Source: Asterella californica (Eukaryota > Streptophyta > Marchantiopsida > Marchantiales > Aytoniaceae). Taken from it: a DNA stretch of 64,000 nucleotides. Shown here in pieces: positions 34,189 through 46,604 of this stretch. The stretch is from positions 14,850,001-14,914,000 of the forward strand of contig JAYKYS010000004.1 in assembly GCA_036924285.1 (NCBI GenBank), written 5' to 3'. Each line of letters starts with the position of its first letter. The stretch's first letter is position 1. The notes beneath the pieces are model-generated. The model saw nothing but the letters and a program-made list of their open reading frames with translations, was not told the DNA's origin and did no database searches. Position numbers and translations under genes: made by a program.

Positions 34189-36870
34189 TCATATCCAACG
34201 TTGTCGGTGCAGTCTGCTGTAGATAGATATAGTCGTTAGGATGAAACTTGCAAATCGATGGTCGTAACCTCCTCCTCGAATAGTCGCATATCGCAACGTG
34301 TCTCTATGCTGAGCAATCGCTAGGTTCTCAAAAGCCATAAGTATAACTCTCCAAAATGTCTCTACTCGTTGAGAACATGCGTTCATCCACATATCCGGGT
34401 CATCAAGGTTCAGCACCTCAGCAGAATCACGACCAATGGCCGAAGGTAGATCTAGATCTCGGTCATACAATAGAAAATATGATGAGAAGGAAGCCAAAGA
34501 CGCTTGTCGGCTAAAACGGTAGCTCATAATCAACCATGATAACTGCACATCCTATTCTTCCAAGTGGTCCTTCTACAAGCCATACTTGCACAATACTCTC
34601 TTCACCGTCTGAACTACCCTCTCCGTCAAACCATCCGTCTCAAGATGATCTCAAGATGTAGTGCGATGATCAATCAACGCCTGATCACACAAAGCTTGAA
34701 ACTCACCAAGAAACTCTGTACCTTGGTCTGTCAGCACTTCAACTGTTGTTCCAAAACGACTCAGCACTCGATCTAAGAATGCATACGCCATCCCTTCACT
34801 CGTCTTGTCCGATAATGCCACCAACTCAACCCACTTGGAGAAGTGCTCCATCATCACCAACACATATCGATGGTGACATACAGTCGACGATAAAGGTCTC
34901 GCAAAATCCAAACTCCAACAATAACCCAACCTCATAATCGGTAAGGGGTGTAACTGTGGAGTAGGAGCATTAAACGATGCTCGTACTCGACATCGTGCGA
35001 CAAACTGCTGCACATCGACGTGCATATCACGTCACCAATACTATCCTTGGAGTAAGCTATGCGTACGCTTCACTCCAAAATGTCCCAACTCCTCATGGGC
35101 ATGTCGTACTAATTGTGCCCTTTGAGATGGATGTGGCACTATCCCTACTCTCTCATCATTCCACACTCGAAGTACATGTCGTCTTTCTCGTTGAAATCTC
35201 TTCGCTCGTTGAAGGACACGATCTCGCTCTTTTGTACTTATTGTGTCTACGACTGTCAGTACGTAGATACTCCATTACAGTCACATCGTCATGGATATCT
35301 CGCTGATCTGATACACCATCTCCACCCTCAAGATCTAGAGACTCATCATCTACTCTCTGCCTAGAGAAAGATATGACTTGGCTCTCCATACTAGAGTTCA
35401 TGGCCAACACACAAAGAAAGGCCGATGCATGCCACCCTAGCACTATCTCCTCATCAACCTCGTCATGCCATCGAACTTCAGTCTCATCTTGATGACTCGT
35501 GCTTGGGTTGCGACTCAACCCATCGGCAGCTAGGTTTGCAACTCCATGTCTATGCACTACTTGGACTCATACTTCTGTAAGATCAGAGTCCATCGTGCAA
35601 GCTTCCCTGTAAGCTTGTCGGACTTCATCAACCACTTGAGCGGCTAGTGATCAGTGATGAGAGTAAAAGGGTTCTCAAACAGATAGCATCGGAAGTGTGC
35701 AACAGCCCACACTACAACTAAACACTCCCCCTCGTACGAATTGTATCTCACCTCCATCGAATTGTTGGAGCGATTGGCATACGCCAGCACAAACTCCTTT
35801 TTCTCATCATCATGATGCGTCAGCACTGCTCCAAGTCTCAACCTACTACTAATGTGCAGTTGGAAAAGACGCCCCCTAACGAGTCTCCTCAAGATGGGAG
35901 CATATGTCAATCTATCCTTGAGCTCTACAAAAGCTCGCTCTTGCTCATCTCTCCACTGTCACTCTCGGTCCACCTTCATCAGCTTGGTCAATGACTTCGC
36001 AATTGCACTAAACTTTTTCACGTACCGACGATAGAAGTTTACCAAACCAACAAATGCTCGAATTCCATTCCCATCTGTGAGACGCGAGATACGTGCAACA
36101 GCCTCAACTTTCATCTGTTGAGCACCCAACCCATCTGGGTAGATGATGTGGTCCAGATACTCTACCAACTCCTAGAAGAACTTACAGTTCCCAAGGTGTA
36201 ACTTCAACCCATGAGTTCTCGATCGCTCGAATACATCCCGTAAGTGTCTCTCGTGCTCCTCCACCGTAGCACTATAGACTAAGATGTCATGAATATAACA
36301 TCAGACAAAATCCAATCCTGCTAGGATTCTGTCCATCACCTTTTGGAACTCAGCAAGGGCGTTCTTCAACCCAAATGATAAGAACCACCACTGATACAAA
36401 CAATCCTTGCCATGAGAGTCAATTCTCCAAAATGTTATTTTTGACTTATCTTCTTCTCTCACTGGCAGCTGATGATACCTTGCTCGAAGATCTAACATAT
36501 TGAAGACCTTCACATACCTCACTGCATCAAAGATCTCCTCAGGTGTCGGCATGACATACTTCTCGAACTTCATCTGTCTATTGATATGACGGTAGTCTCC
36601 ACACATCCGTCTATTCGTGTAGTTGCCGTACATATCTTTCTTTGCTAACATAACTGTGGCAGATGCATACTCTTCATGCGACATCTCCACCAACCCTACC
36701 TCCAACAAGTCTTGAGTCTTACTCTGGATCAATGCTCTCTCCATGTCACTGTACTTATAAGGATGTCGAAAGATTAACGTGTCATTAGCCAAGTCGATCC
36801 GTATACCATGTCCCTTCAAGGTACCCAAATCCTTCATATTAAAGGCAAAACAATTCTTGTAGCTCTTCAA
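34189..36870 (-). pseudogene. Decayed Ty3/gypsy pol, copy 2
   Basis: Copy of 14,276-16,957 with the same stops and the same YIHD catalytic box. It has one further stop: CGA to TGA (plus strand CTCGAGATG to CTCAAGATG near 34,652) ends the integrase frame at 34,651, whereas copy 1 reads on to 14,660. This shows decay continuing after duplication. Confidence 0.85.
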
Positions 36871-36923
36871 GAATCTCTGAACTCTTCGTCTCTAATCTCT
36901 TTGATCTTTCGTGTTTTTATGTG

Positions 36924-37592
36924 TGTTTAGAGGAGTAGAGGTGCGTGAGTGCGGAGAGTTGCGGAGACGGAGCCGAAGCCGAGCAAGCTGGCAAGTCAAA
37001 GCTGAAGCCGAGCAAGCCGTCTCGTCTCATCGAGAGATAAGTAAGTTTCTAGTGGTGTGGGAGTGCATAAAACATGGTCATCCATCCCGACACTATTCCT
37101 GAAGCTTACGTTTAACTTCTCCGTTCCTAGTTTTGGACTATATCACTAGATCACTAGCTCTTGATGTCTTACAATGATGCTCATAGGTACTTAAAGAATT
37201 GTTCTTTGTCCTAGGAGGACCTACTAGCATTTCGAGGAGAGTAATAGTGAGATAACATAATCTTAAGGAGAAGCTACACTTGAGGTACCGTTCTCCATGT
37301 CATAGGTGGATTCATGGAAGGTGTTAGTGGATGTTGAGTGATGTGAGCTAGTATAGCTACATGGTTAAAAGTCTTTTTAGTTACTAGAGGATTGGACATC
37401 TAGTTAGCAACTCCAAAACACAAGTTATGATTGTTGGTGATCATATATTGTGAATATGACTACCCGATGGAGAAGACGTCAGTCTGGGTGGAACTGGGTT
37501 CTACTTTTGTGAATGTTTGAGGGTGGAGGGTTGTCATTTGGACTTCTTGTGGTTGGAACCCCTCCATGCTCTGCTTCTTGTTTGTGCGTCGC
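36924..37592. repeat. Direct repeat left unit, copy 2
   Basis: Copy of 17,011-17,679. Confidence 0.6.
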
Positions 37593-37725
37593 GTTTGCTT
37601 GTGTTAACGCTTGATTTTTGGAGTGATTACTCCAATGTGTTGTCGATAGTGAGGTTGGAGTTGTAGACCAGTCAGACTACTTATGTTTTTCTCAGTGAGG
37701 TAGGACTTGCGGACTAGCAGACCAT

Positions 37726-39108
37726 TGTCGGAGTATGACACGTCTACTTAGGAAAGTGTTGGGCTTCTGACTGTGGTTGTTTACTCAAGAGGTAAACTTC
37801 AGGTTATAACATGGCACTACGAGCACTTACACATGTCTGTTGGGTCCTCTAATATGTTCAAAAAGTGAAAATCATATCTAACAAGTAGTAATAAGATAAG
37901 ACAATGAAGTTTAACACTCAAGGATAAGAAACATATGATGGTTTAGACTTCAAAACTTCCACTACATGTAAAGGAGGCCTCACTAAGACACATACAAATT
38001 TCAGCTTGAGATCAACTCTGAGCACTGAGATATGAGCAAAAATATCCTTACTAAGAAAATTACGATAATTTCTGACATCCAGATGGCTACTCCGACCTAG
38101 AACAGAAAATTGGGTCAATAACTTTTGTTCAATCTTACAGGATTTGTAGTCTGCAGTATGCTGAACAACTCTGTGGAATTTGACTTGTTGGTTGTACACG
38201 GTTTTCCAGATCTCGAGCTTGGAAGTTGCTGCTATAGATTGAGAGTTTTAGAGTTTTTTAGACCCCCTATGCTTCAGCGTTCGTCCTGATTTATTCACTC
38301 ACTCAAATGACATGAAACTTTTTTGACAATCGTAGCCCTACTGACAGTGAATGCAACCACACAGATTTAAAGAAATTATCTCTATTTTGCTACAAATGAC
38401 ACGCAAAATCCCAAAACCAACAATTGTGATGTAATTCTAGTCCAATCTGAACTTCAAACTAGCATAACTCTCTCTTTATTGCTCCAAATCGGTCGAAATT
38501 TGAACAGACAGTGACTGACACGACGAGCTTTCTCACCTCATTAACAAAAGCTCGAACTGCAACTAAGATCTCTGCTTCTAAGTTTAGAGTTTCACAAAAG
38601 ATAAAAATGTACCAATAAGAATTCATAGCTTCATTTCCTTGTTCTTTTGTGCCCTCAGTTCACATGGCAATTTAACTTCACATATAGGTTACATGTCAAA
38701 CCTCTAAAGTGTCAACGTAAACCTTAACTTCACGAGAAGACATATAAAGCGACATGTAACTCTAAAAGATAACTTAAACAAGCTTGAAAGCATGCATGAG
38801 CGACATGTAAGCACAACCCATGAGCTTAAACTCTATTCACATGGTAAACCTAAAGTTATGTACTTTGAACAACATAGATAAGTATGAAATCACTTGCACA
38901 AGCGTACGAGTACTTGAACAAGATAAATAACATACTATCACCTATTAGGACTCAAAATATATGACATAATAGTGTTAACTGATATCATACGCAAAAATGT
39001 CAAAACATATGCATAAAGGACTAGAAGTAATATTTAGCTAACTTCTAGAACTACTAAATTCAAGTGCTTGAGTAGAAGTGTAGCATGTAGCTGTCAAGTA
39101 GTGCGACA
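37726..39108 (-). mobile_element. Diverged LTR 2, copy 2
   Basis: Copy of 17,813-19,191 with the 4-base TGAT insertion near 38,980, close to the sequence GTTAAC. Confidence 0.75.
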
Positions 39109-39827
39109 TCTACCCCTCTTTTAGTGCCGTTAGGGCGAGTTCTTGGGATGACCCACTAAGAGTATACTTCGCAGGTAGGGCTTGGAGGCTTTAGTTCTTC
39201 AAGTTGAGCCTTCAAGTTCCTAGCTATGGTGGATAGTCTTGGTGAGTGTAATCTAGAGTCTCTGCGAACACATAATGGATTGCTCGACTTTAGTGAATGT
39301 TTAGTGCTCATTGGCATGGGGGTGTGAGTACATACCATTTATCACTTGAAGAACTCAGATTGCAAGGTCTGATTGAGAGCTTTCAGGTTACGGATTTCAG
39401 CCAGTGGTATCTCTAGAGTGGGCACATCGTTGTGTGGGTTAGTAGTAGTTGGACCTGTTCTTGGTCGACTTTGGAGTGAAGTAGTGCGAAAGCGCTACTG
39501 GATTTTCCTGTCACAGATTTTGGGATCAATTTGAGGTCAGCAGAAGTGCGTCGACGGATGTCAAGTTGGCGTGGATCAGAAATTTGTGGTGCTGAAGAGT
39601 GCAATAGAGGCACGCTGGGAAGACGATTCCAACGCATCAAAAATCGTTCGATTTGATGAAGGATCGAAAGAGTTACAAGTCGAAGAAGGTCACGGATGGT
39701 CCAAAATCTGACGTAAACCGTATGCGAGTACCAATTTGGCAGATTTCGACATTTTGGAGTGTGTTTCCGATCTCGAAGTTGCTATTTTGGATTGTTTTCT
39801 TCATGGACATCCTGCTTGTGTTGTTTG

Positions 39828-40514
39828 GCTCGAGGAGCAGAGGTGTGTGAGTGCGGAGACGTGAGAACGGAGTGCGAGAATGCGAGAGTGCGGAGACGGA
39901 GTGGAGTGGAGCCCGAGCCCGAGCTCGCCACAAGTCAACTTGCTGACGTGCGTGAGAGAAGTATGCAAGTTTCAGTTGTATGAGAAGTGTAAAATCAGTA
40001 GGTCACCCATCCCAACTCTATTTCTGAACTTGCACGCTTAATTTGCATTCTTAGCTTTGACTTTATCACTTGACTCATAGCTCTTAGTGTCTTCTAGGGA
40101 TGCGTGCAAGTACTTATGGACTTATTTAAGGTAGTATGAGACCTTCTCGCATGTTCCTATAAGAGTGTTAAGGCGTCCTCAAAGTATTAGGGGGGAGTTG
40201 TTGTTGTGGTAGTGTTTGTCTATACCGTAGAGATGCGTATGGAGGCAGTTGGTGGCAGTTGTCTTGGGTGAGCTAGTAGAGCTACTAGGGAGATACTTTT
40301 GGAGCTACTAGAAGTGTAGACATCTAGTTAGTGATCTTAAGTATCAGTTACGACAATTGGTGATCATATATTGTGCATGTGATCACCGAAGAGGAGGCGT
40401 CAGTTTGGGTGGGACAATGTTTCTCTTTATGTGAACGTTTGAGTGTGGAAGGTTATCGTTTGGACTTCTTGTGGTTGGAACCCCTCCATATTCTGCTTCC
40501 TATTTGTGCGTCGC
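39828..40514. repeat. Direct repeat right unit, copy 2
   Basis: Copy of 19,911-20,597. Confidence 0.6.
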
Positions 40515-41668
40515 AAAAAACATATGTAAAATCACCAAAGCCATCTACCAGATAGCAATAAAATTTCGTGAGGAGAACACATCCACACAAGACCTGCGCA
40601 CACTTTACGACCCTAAACGATCAACAAGACTCACAACAATCCCATGGATTTCATCATTTCGGTTGAAAAACTTGACGTAAATCTCAATTTTGGTTCGCAA
40701 CACAAAAGGAGCTCTACTGAACTCAAACTGATTCCGTTTTGAACAATTTTGGTTGCTTTGGAAGCGTCTTCCCAACACGCTTCTACCGCACTCTTTGCGG
40801 ACCAAAACCGACCACCACAGAAAATCTGACCAGTTTGGCTGATGTGTTCTCATCAGTCAAATGTCAAGTTCAAGAAAATGACGAACTGTCACCAGCGACC
40901 AAAATCCAACCAGCAAACAAACCTCCACCAAATCACTTCAGGAATACACCAAACGAAGCGCAAATCACCCCACTCCACAAATGTTATCAATCTGTGACCA
41001 CCCGGAGATACCACCAGCAGAATATCCATGACCTGATTTCTCTCAATCAACACTTCACGACTCACTTTTCTTGAGTAACTTGAGAACACATGCATAAACA
41101 TTTGCCAACCGATAACAGATCACTCATGAATCAAGCCAAACCCACTTTGTGCTCGCAGAGAATCCAAGTTCTGCTCACTAAGCGCATCTACCATAACTAG
41201 GACCTTGAATGCTCAACTTGAGAAAAGCTCCAACTCAAAGAAACTCATGCTAACGGTACTAACGGCACTATCAACGCTAACGGTGTGCATCATTCATACT
41301 TGACCAAACTAGCAACTGGCAAAAATGACATGACAAAGCTGATGCTCCAGAGTTGTACTTGCCTACCAAACGTTCATCAAATCTATCGTATGCTTCTGAT
41401 GACGCGATGCTTATCGAACATGAAACTCTCATCATCCTTCACGATCGTCGCAAGTTGAACATCAGAGCAGAGAAAAATGAAAGAAGATGGAGAAGAGTGA
41501 CGAGATTCATTCCGACAGGATTTGACCCTATCTACGATGAAAGTCAGTCCAGACAGAGGTCTAGATTTTATCTAATAGCCAACATATTGTTACAAGAAGT
41601 CAGGCAAGAGCTACAAGAAGTAGCACAACACAATTAAGATTCGAAATAGAGAGAATTTCATAACTCAT
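40515..41668. other. Non-coding end of duplicated block, copy 2
   Basis: Copy of 20,598-21,751. No gene seen. Confidence 0.45.
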
Positions 41669-43634
41669 CTCAGTTTCATTACTACATTGCATTGATGCTA
41701 AGTACATTCAGAGCAGGAATTCCTTCCTGTCTGTTAATCAAGACAACTCAGCCAATCTCTAGAAATCTATTTTGTTATCTATTTTGTGACTCATAGTCTA
41801 ACCTTCGAGTTTATCCCCTTTACACATTATATTGATTGACATGTTGCGTATCTATAATCAGAGTCGGCGTCGCTCTCTTCTCTGTTGTGGGTTAATCACT
41901 CAAAATACGATGAAGTTTTTAATTCAAACATCGATGGCTCTTTGAATGATATAACGTCAGCTTGAATGAGCAGTTTGTTGAGGTATAATGTCACATCGAT
42001 CGCGCTTTGTAATTTCAACAGCAAATCTGGGATGCACAAGGACGGATCACTGATCAGAGATATACATTCGCCAAGCACTTTTAACAATGCGTTGATGCCT
42101 ACATCCATCTTTTTGTTGTCATCTTTGTGCAATGATCATGAATGCTTTCTAAACGTTGTTCTTTGTCATGTTGTCCAAATTCTATCCAGAATCACAAGCC
42201 GTCATCTCTTTTCCAATGTTGATCCAACCTCTCATCTCGTCTTCGTCGTCGATAGTGCTCTTCATTGTTGACAACAGCGGATTTTCTTTCACGCACCTAT
42301 CGTCTTGTTGAGCCAGCGGAAGCTCTTGCTCAGTAGATCACGAACTCACAACGCTAATCTACAAACAACAATCACACTTTAGCATTCATGCACCACTTAT
42401 CTTTTATCTCGTTTGATTCGGATAAGAGCCGGACCGTCACCTTAACTCTCAAGCTCAACATTCTCTAAGTATCGACTTAGACTCGGTTAGGTCGATCTCG
42501 AAACATGAGCAAGTCACAATGTGATTTAGGGTGGACTTCTCATAAAGTCTAGGTCTTAAACGATGTCTCCAACACACCTTGCGTTTCAATCGCTTGTGAT
42601 GTCCGTCTAGGTCCAGACTCCCAAACGGTGGTCAAACCCGCCGTCTCGTTCTCTAGTCTTGCTCAACCTTTGGGTTGTTCTCAAGTCCAAACATCCACAT
42701 CTGGATCAAAACGCGTCTCGGTACTGGTCCAGCTATCACCTTATGTCTCTAGAGTTCGCCCTCCGAATTCTGGAGTCATGTAACTCATCTTGGTTCACCT
42801 AAGCATCGAGTCCTCCTCATATATACTTCTGAGGATCGGCGGCCCTGCCCTTCTCTTTGATCTCTAAAAGTTATATCACAACTCGATCACGAGATCGATC
42901 ATAATTCTCAGCTCTGATGTCAGTTCGAGGATTTCTTGGTATCATTGGAAAGCTCTCTCAGAGTCCTTTCAAATGATATCTTACTTACCTCGAGATCTTA
43001 TCTAGAGCTCCTTTCACGACCCAAAACGTCGTTGGAACTCCAACACTTAATATTTTTCCAAGGAATCATGGTCCGACGTCAGATTGGGACCTTGTGGTTT
43101 GGACCAACAACATCCGACCAGCGTCTGTCTGTGCCAAACTCACGTCTTGGATCCAAGTGTCATATTTTCATTTCGGTTTGTTTTCAAACTTGACCCCTTA
43201 AGTCAGCATTTGTCTAGGATCGTGAAATAGTCTTTACGTCCTAACCCAATGTTTCAACTTTGGTTAAAAGAACCACTTAAGGTTCATGTGTTTTTTATTT
43301 CTCAGTCAAAATGTTAAGTCTTATTCACAGCGTTCATAATCTAATGCAAGTCCATTAAAATTCGATCGTACGCGTCTGCGATTGATCTTGAAAATAGAGA
43401 TTTTTTCGCACGTTAAGTGAAAAAATTAATAACACACACTATTATTGTCATATTAGTGTGAAACATCAGAGCCTCTCATGCCACTATCGACGCAATGAAA
43501 GATGCTAGACGCGCTTACTGTAATGGGGCGTGAACAAGTTCGCTTGGAAAGTCGAAGGTGTTAACAATTAGCATTAGAATTCTGGAGGGTGGAGAAGTAA
43601 ATACCCCTATAAGTAACTATATACGGAATACCGG
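41669..43634. other. Unique flank, mostly without genes
   Basis: Sequence without matches elsewhere in the window. Apart from the small frame at 41,896-42,132 I see no gene. A stretch near 42,930-43,060 with GGAAAGCTCTCTCAGAG and, nearby, its near-inverse TCTAGAGCTCCTTTC could be old LTR sequence. Confidence 0.4.
41896..42132 (-). CDS. Small hypothetical ORF, 78 residues
   Basis: The frame reads from MHKDDNKKMDVGINALLK through an amphipathic helical stretch (GECISLISDPSLCIPDLLL) to a stop after SSYFE. Composition looks protein-like and less AT-driven than random frames nearby. No family is recognised and upstream sequence offers no clear continuing exon. It may be a last exon, a remnant or chance. 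Confidence 0.25.
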   Translation of the reverse strand: MHKDDNKKMDVGINALLKVLGECISLISDPSLCIPDLLLKLQSAIDVTLYLNKLLIQADVISFKEPSMFELKTSSYFE

Positions 43635-43642
43635 TATATAAG
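43635..43642 (+). promoter_or_regulatory. TATA box candidate for the six-exon gene
   Basis: TATATAAG lies about 570 bases before the chosen ATG. The DNA after it becomes GC-rich to 44,210, as in many 5' untranslated regions. Several upstream ATGs would be present in such a leader, so an unseen 5' intron or a nearer start site is possible. Confidence 0.4.
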
Positions 43643-44212
43643 ATTAGACTCTAACACTCCGCAAAGATGCATTCCGCGGAATCTTGGAGGTGATGTGTGT
43701 GACACCTGAATCTCGCTCGTGGCCAGGGTGTACTACAGTATAGTGCTGTAAGGAGAAGGCAACGACCGTAGTGTGAACTATAAACGCCCGGGCGTGGCAC
43801 AAAGAAGCACCGAAGTTGAGACGGAATCGAGCGTAGAACACAGCTAGAGGACGCGCTGCTGTTCCTGCGGCATAAGGAGAAGAAAGCGCATACAGTAGAG
43901 AGACAGACAGACGCACCTCGAAGTTGTCTGTGGAGTTGGAGGATATCAGAGGGAGGTGGATGGTGTGTAGTTAATGCGCATCGTCGCGGTTCCCTCGGGA
44001 AGGTTTGGTCCGACGGGATTCTTGCGATGGGGCGCAGTGCTAATAGAGTTCCGGATGATGAGAGAGGACTTTTATGGAAACAGATCGACGAAGTCTGAAC
44101 AGGCATACAAAGGAAGGAAGGGAGGAAGGCTTCACGGAATTGACCGACATCGAATTTATATTCATTTCGACGGTGGAGCTGTTGCTGGCTCGTGTGATCT
44201 CCGCTTACACTC

Positions 44213-46604
44213 ATGATGGTGATGGTGGTGGAAGAAGATTTTGTATACGGAGTTGCTGTAGCTGTCGTAATGCTGGGTGTCCCTCTGTGGCATAGTGTGG
44301 GGGAATGCAGGAAAGGTCGCCTGGTGCGAGTGCACCTTTTCCGGTGGTGGCTTGTGTGCGCGCTTATGATTTTCTTATCGCTGCTGTTCTCTGTGCTTTT
44401 TGGAGTGGCAGGGTATGTGCTGGCAAATCTTCCACCTCCTAGGGCTGCTCTTTTGTCAACTGACTGCAAAATTCTTTCCAAAGGTAGGTCAGTCTGGAGT
44501 ATGAGCCTCTCTACCGTCTAGCTTGGCCTACTGCTTTTTCACATTTTGTATGGAGTTCTTGGAGACTGAAAGTTTTGTGTCTTACCAAGGTGCGTTTTTC
44601 CCTTGTCACTTTTGGGTAATTTCCTGCTATATGTTGCTTCACTGTGTTTCTCAAGATTCTTAGTGACCACACTTGAAACCAATTCTACGCTCCAGAAAAT
44701 AGTTCTTTGAGCGAAGTTGACCTGACTACCTCCCAGTTGTATCTCAGAATTTTCTCCTTTATCCAGTTGCTCCAGTCATGATTTCATTGTGGAGTTCATA
44801 GGGTAGGCAGTTGAAGAGTTTTGCAAGGATACGACGGTCGCAGCTGTTGATTGTTCGCGAAGCTGTTTCTAGAGTTGCCATTAGCTCTACTGTTTCTGAC
44901 TATCAGGAGTTATAGTGGATTGCAAGTAGAGTTATAACTTGTTATATGGCCTCAGCCAAATTCAAAGAATGTTGTTGTCGCTGGAACAGGCGAAGTTCTG
45001 TCAGACGACGTTTATTCGCAGGGGAATCAGGGATGGGTTACGAGACATAAGATATCATCAAATATGCGCAGAATCATGGCTGCTTTATTGCACTCCGCAC
45101 TCCTTAGCACTGCGGGTGTTAGAATATAAGCTTAACGGATCCCTGTTGTTACAGGCGTGGACATACGCTCGACAAAGGTATGTGAAGGCGAACTGCCACA
45201 CCTTTCACAAGGGGTTAGGTCTTTGACTTCTCCCCCCAGATACAAATGCTCTCTTGACTACTACTGGGCCTCCGTGTTTAAGGTACCTCATCGTTTATAT
45301 GTTCTATCTCATTCTAGTCCGCTGTTTGTACTTCAAACCACCTTGTGATGATGATTTTGTCCACTGGCTAAATCTGAGGGTACTAAGGATTGCGGTTGAA
45401 CTTCCGGCGTTGATCGACATATGGTTTAAATGCAACGTATTTAGGGATTACAGATTTCGTTCGCTTGTTGCTTTCATATCTTGGACCTTCAGGTTCAAGA
45501 TATGAAAGGTTGAACCTTACAGTTACAGATGATAACCTGCTATCGGGTGCTAGTGTGCATAGAACCTTGGAACTTCAGTGACTTTTGATAGTGACACTCG
45601 AAGTCGATATTTTGTTTTTATTATAATTGCCCGCGGTTTCTTTCTTTTAAGGTGGAGTTCACACCACGTGCCTTCCAGTCGGCTGTACAAGCAGGTGCCG
45701 AAGCACCTACAAAAGCGCTTCCTTTGAACTGCAGGCCAAATTTTGGTGCCGCTTGGAGGACCAAGGAGACATACCAGGTAGTTTATAGAAAATTGATAGT
45801 GGTGGCACTTTTACAGCACCGTCGTGATTCTATAAAATTATTGATCGGGTTGATTATATCTCCATATAATCCACGTCCATGCAGGTCAATGGTACATACC
45901 CTTGCAAGTACAGTCCCACAGACTTGAAGACGGTGGAAATTGCGGAACACACAACGGCCCATTGTAGTGTACAACAGCCTTCGAATTGGGAAATGCTTAA
46001 ACAGTTCTGGTTCTTGTGAGTACTCAAGCTGAAGTTGAGTTAATGCGATGGCTATTTTATTTCGTAGTTGTTACCAGTTTCATGTAGTTTTTCGGTCGGA
46101 GAAAAAGTGTCAGTTGCAGGAAGTGATGATTAGGTTCATCTCGAGGGCCAAAGAGTGAGAATGGTAATGTTATATTGTTCTGTTTTTGTAGGCTGCTCCA
46201 CTCAGAAAGTGCCGTTTTCTCTCGCTCAAGTAAGACCACATTGCTGTTCAGTAAAGTTGCTTCGTCTGTCGGCCTGGGTACTTGCTATTCAATCGTTGTT
46301 ATATATATCACCAGAACCACTAGTCAGTTTTATTCCTATGCCGAACGAGGTGAGTCTTCGGACCTTGATATGGTCTTCTTTGAGGCGAGGCTGCAACTCG
46401 TTATTCTACTGACGGCATCGCTATTTTGCCTGATATTTTTAAGTAATCAGTATGTTGATGAGGATATGGACTTCTCCATTGGGACACTATACCGGAGAAT
46501 CGGCCTATAAAAATTCCGGGCGGGCCAAAAAGTGCCCTTTCCACGATGCACTCGATAATCTCCTCACGAACTGTAGTTTCACTATGGATGAAGTCTACAT
46601 ATGA
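44213..46604 (+). CDS. Six-exon gene for a 324-residue membrane protein with a cysteine-containing loop
   Basis: Exons: 44213-44483, 45155-45282, 45652-45777, 45885-46015, 46192-46349, 46444-46604. All introns are GT-AG with good donors (AAAG|GTAGGT, AAG|GTACCT, CAG|GTAGTT, CTT|GTGAGT, GAG|GTGAGT). Phases match throughout and the total is 975 bases, ending at TGA. The protein has a short hydrophobic N-terminus, a clear membrane helix (WWLVCALMIFLSLLFSVLFG), then a loop of about 150 residues with six cysteines (in DCK, VCEG, KCSL, NCRP, PCKY, HCSV) and an N-glycosylation site (NGT). A second weaker membrane helix (LGTCYSIVVIYIT) and a polar tail of about 55 residues follow. The layout (helix, Cys loop, helix) suggests a plasma-membrane or secretory-pathway protein with the loop outside. 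I do not recognise the family. The start is the first ATG of a MMVMVVEEDF frame; an earlier start in another exon is possible. The last intron (92 bases) could be retained, giving an end at 46510. Confidence 0.7.

Larger units (their letters stand above)
26197..41668. repeat. 15.5-kb segmental duplication, copy 2
   Basis: Matches 6,284-21,751. It carries four extra bases (TGAT, near 38,980). At 41,668, after TTTCATAACTCAT, it runs on into flank not found elsewhere in the window, so copy 2 probably keeps the original right-hand context. Confidence 0.95.

Noticed and set aside
43651..44481. Long minus-strand frame of 276 codons
   Set aside because: It lies opposite the leader and first exon of the six-exon gene and translates to Ser/Thr/Arg/His-rich sequence without structure. 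It is the antisense shadow of GC-rich DNA.
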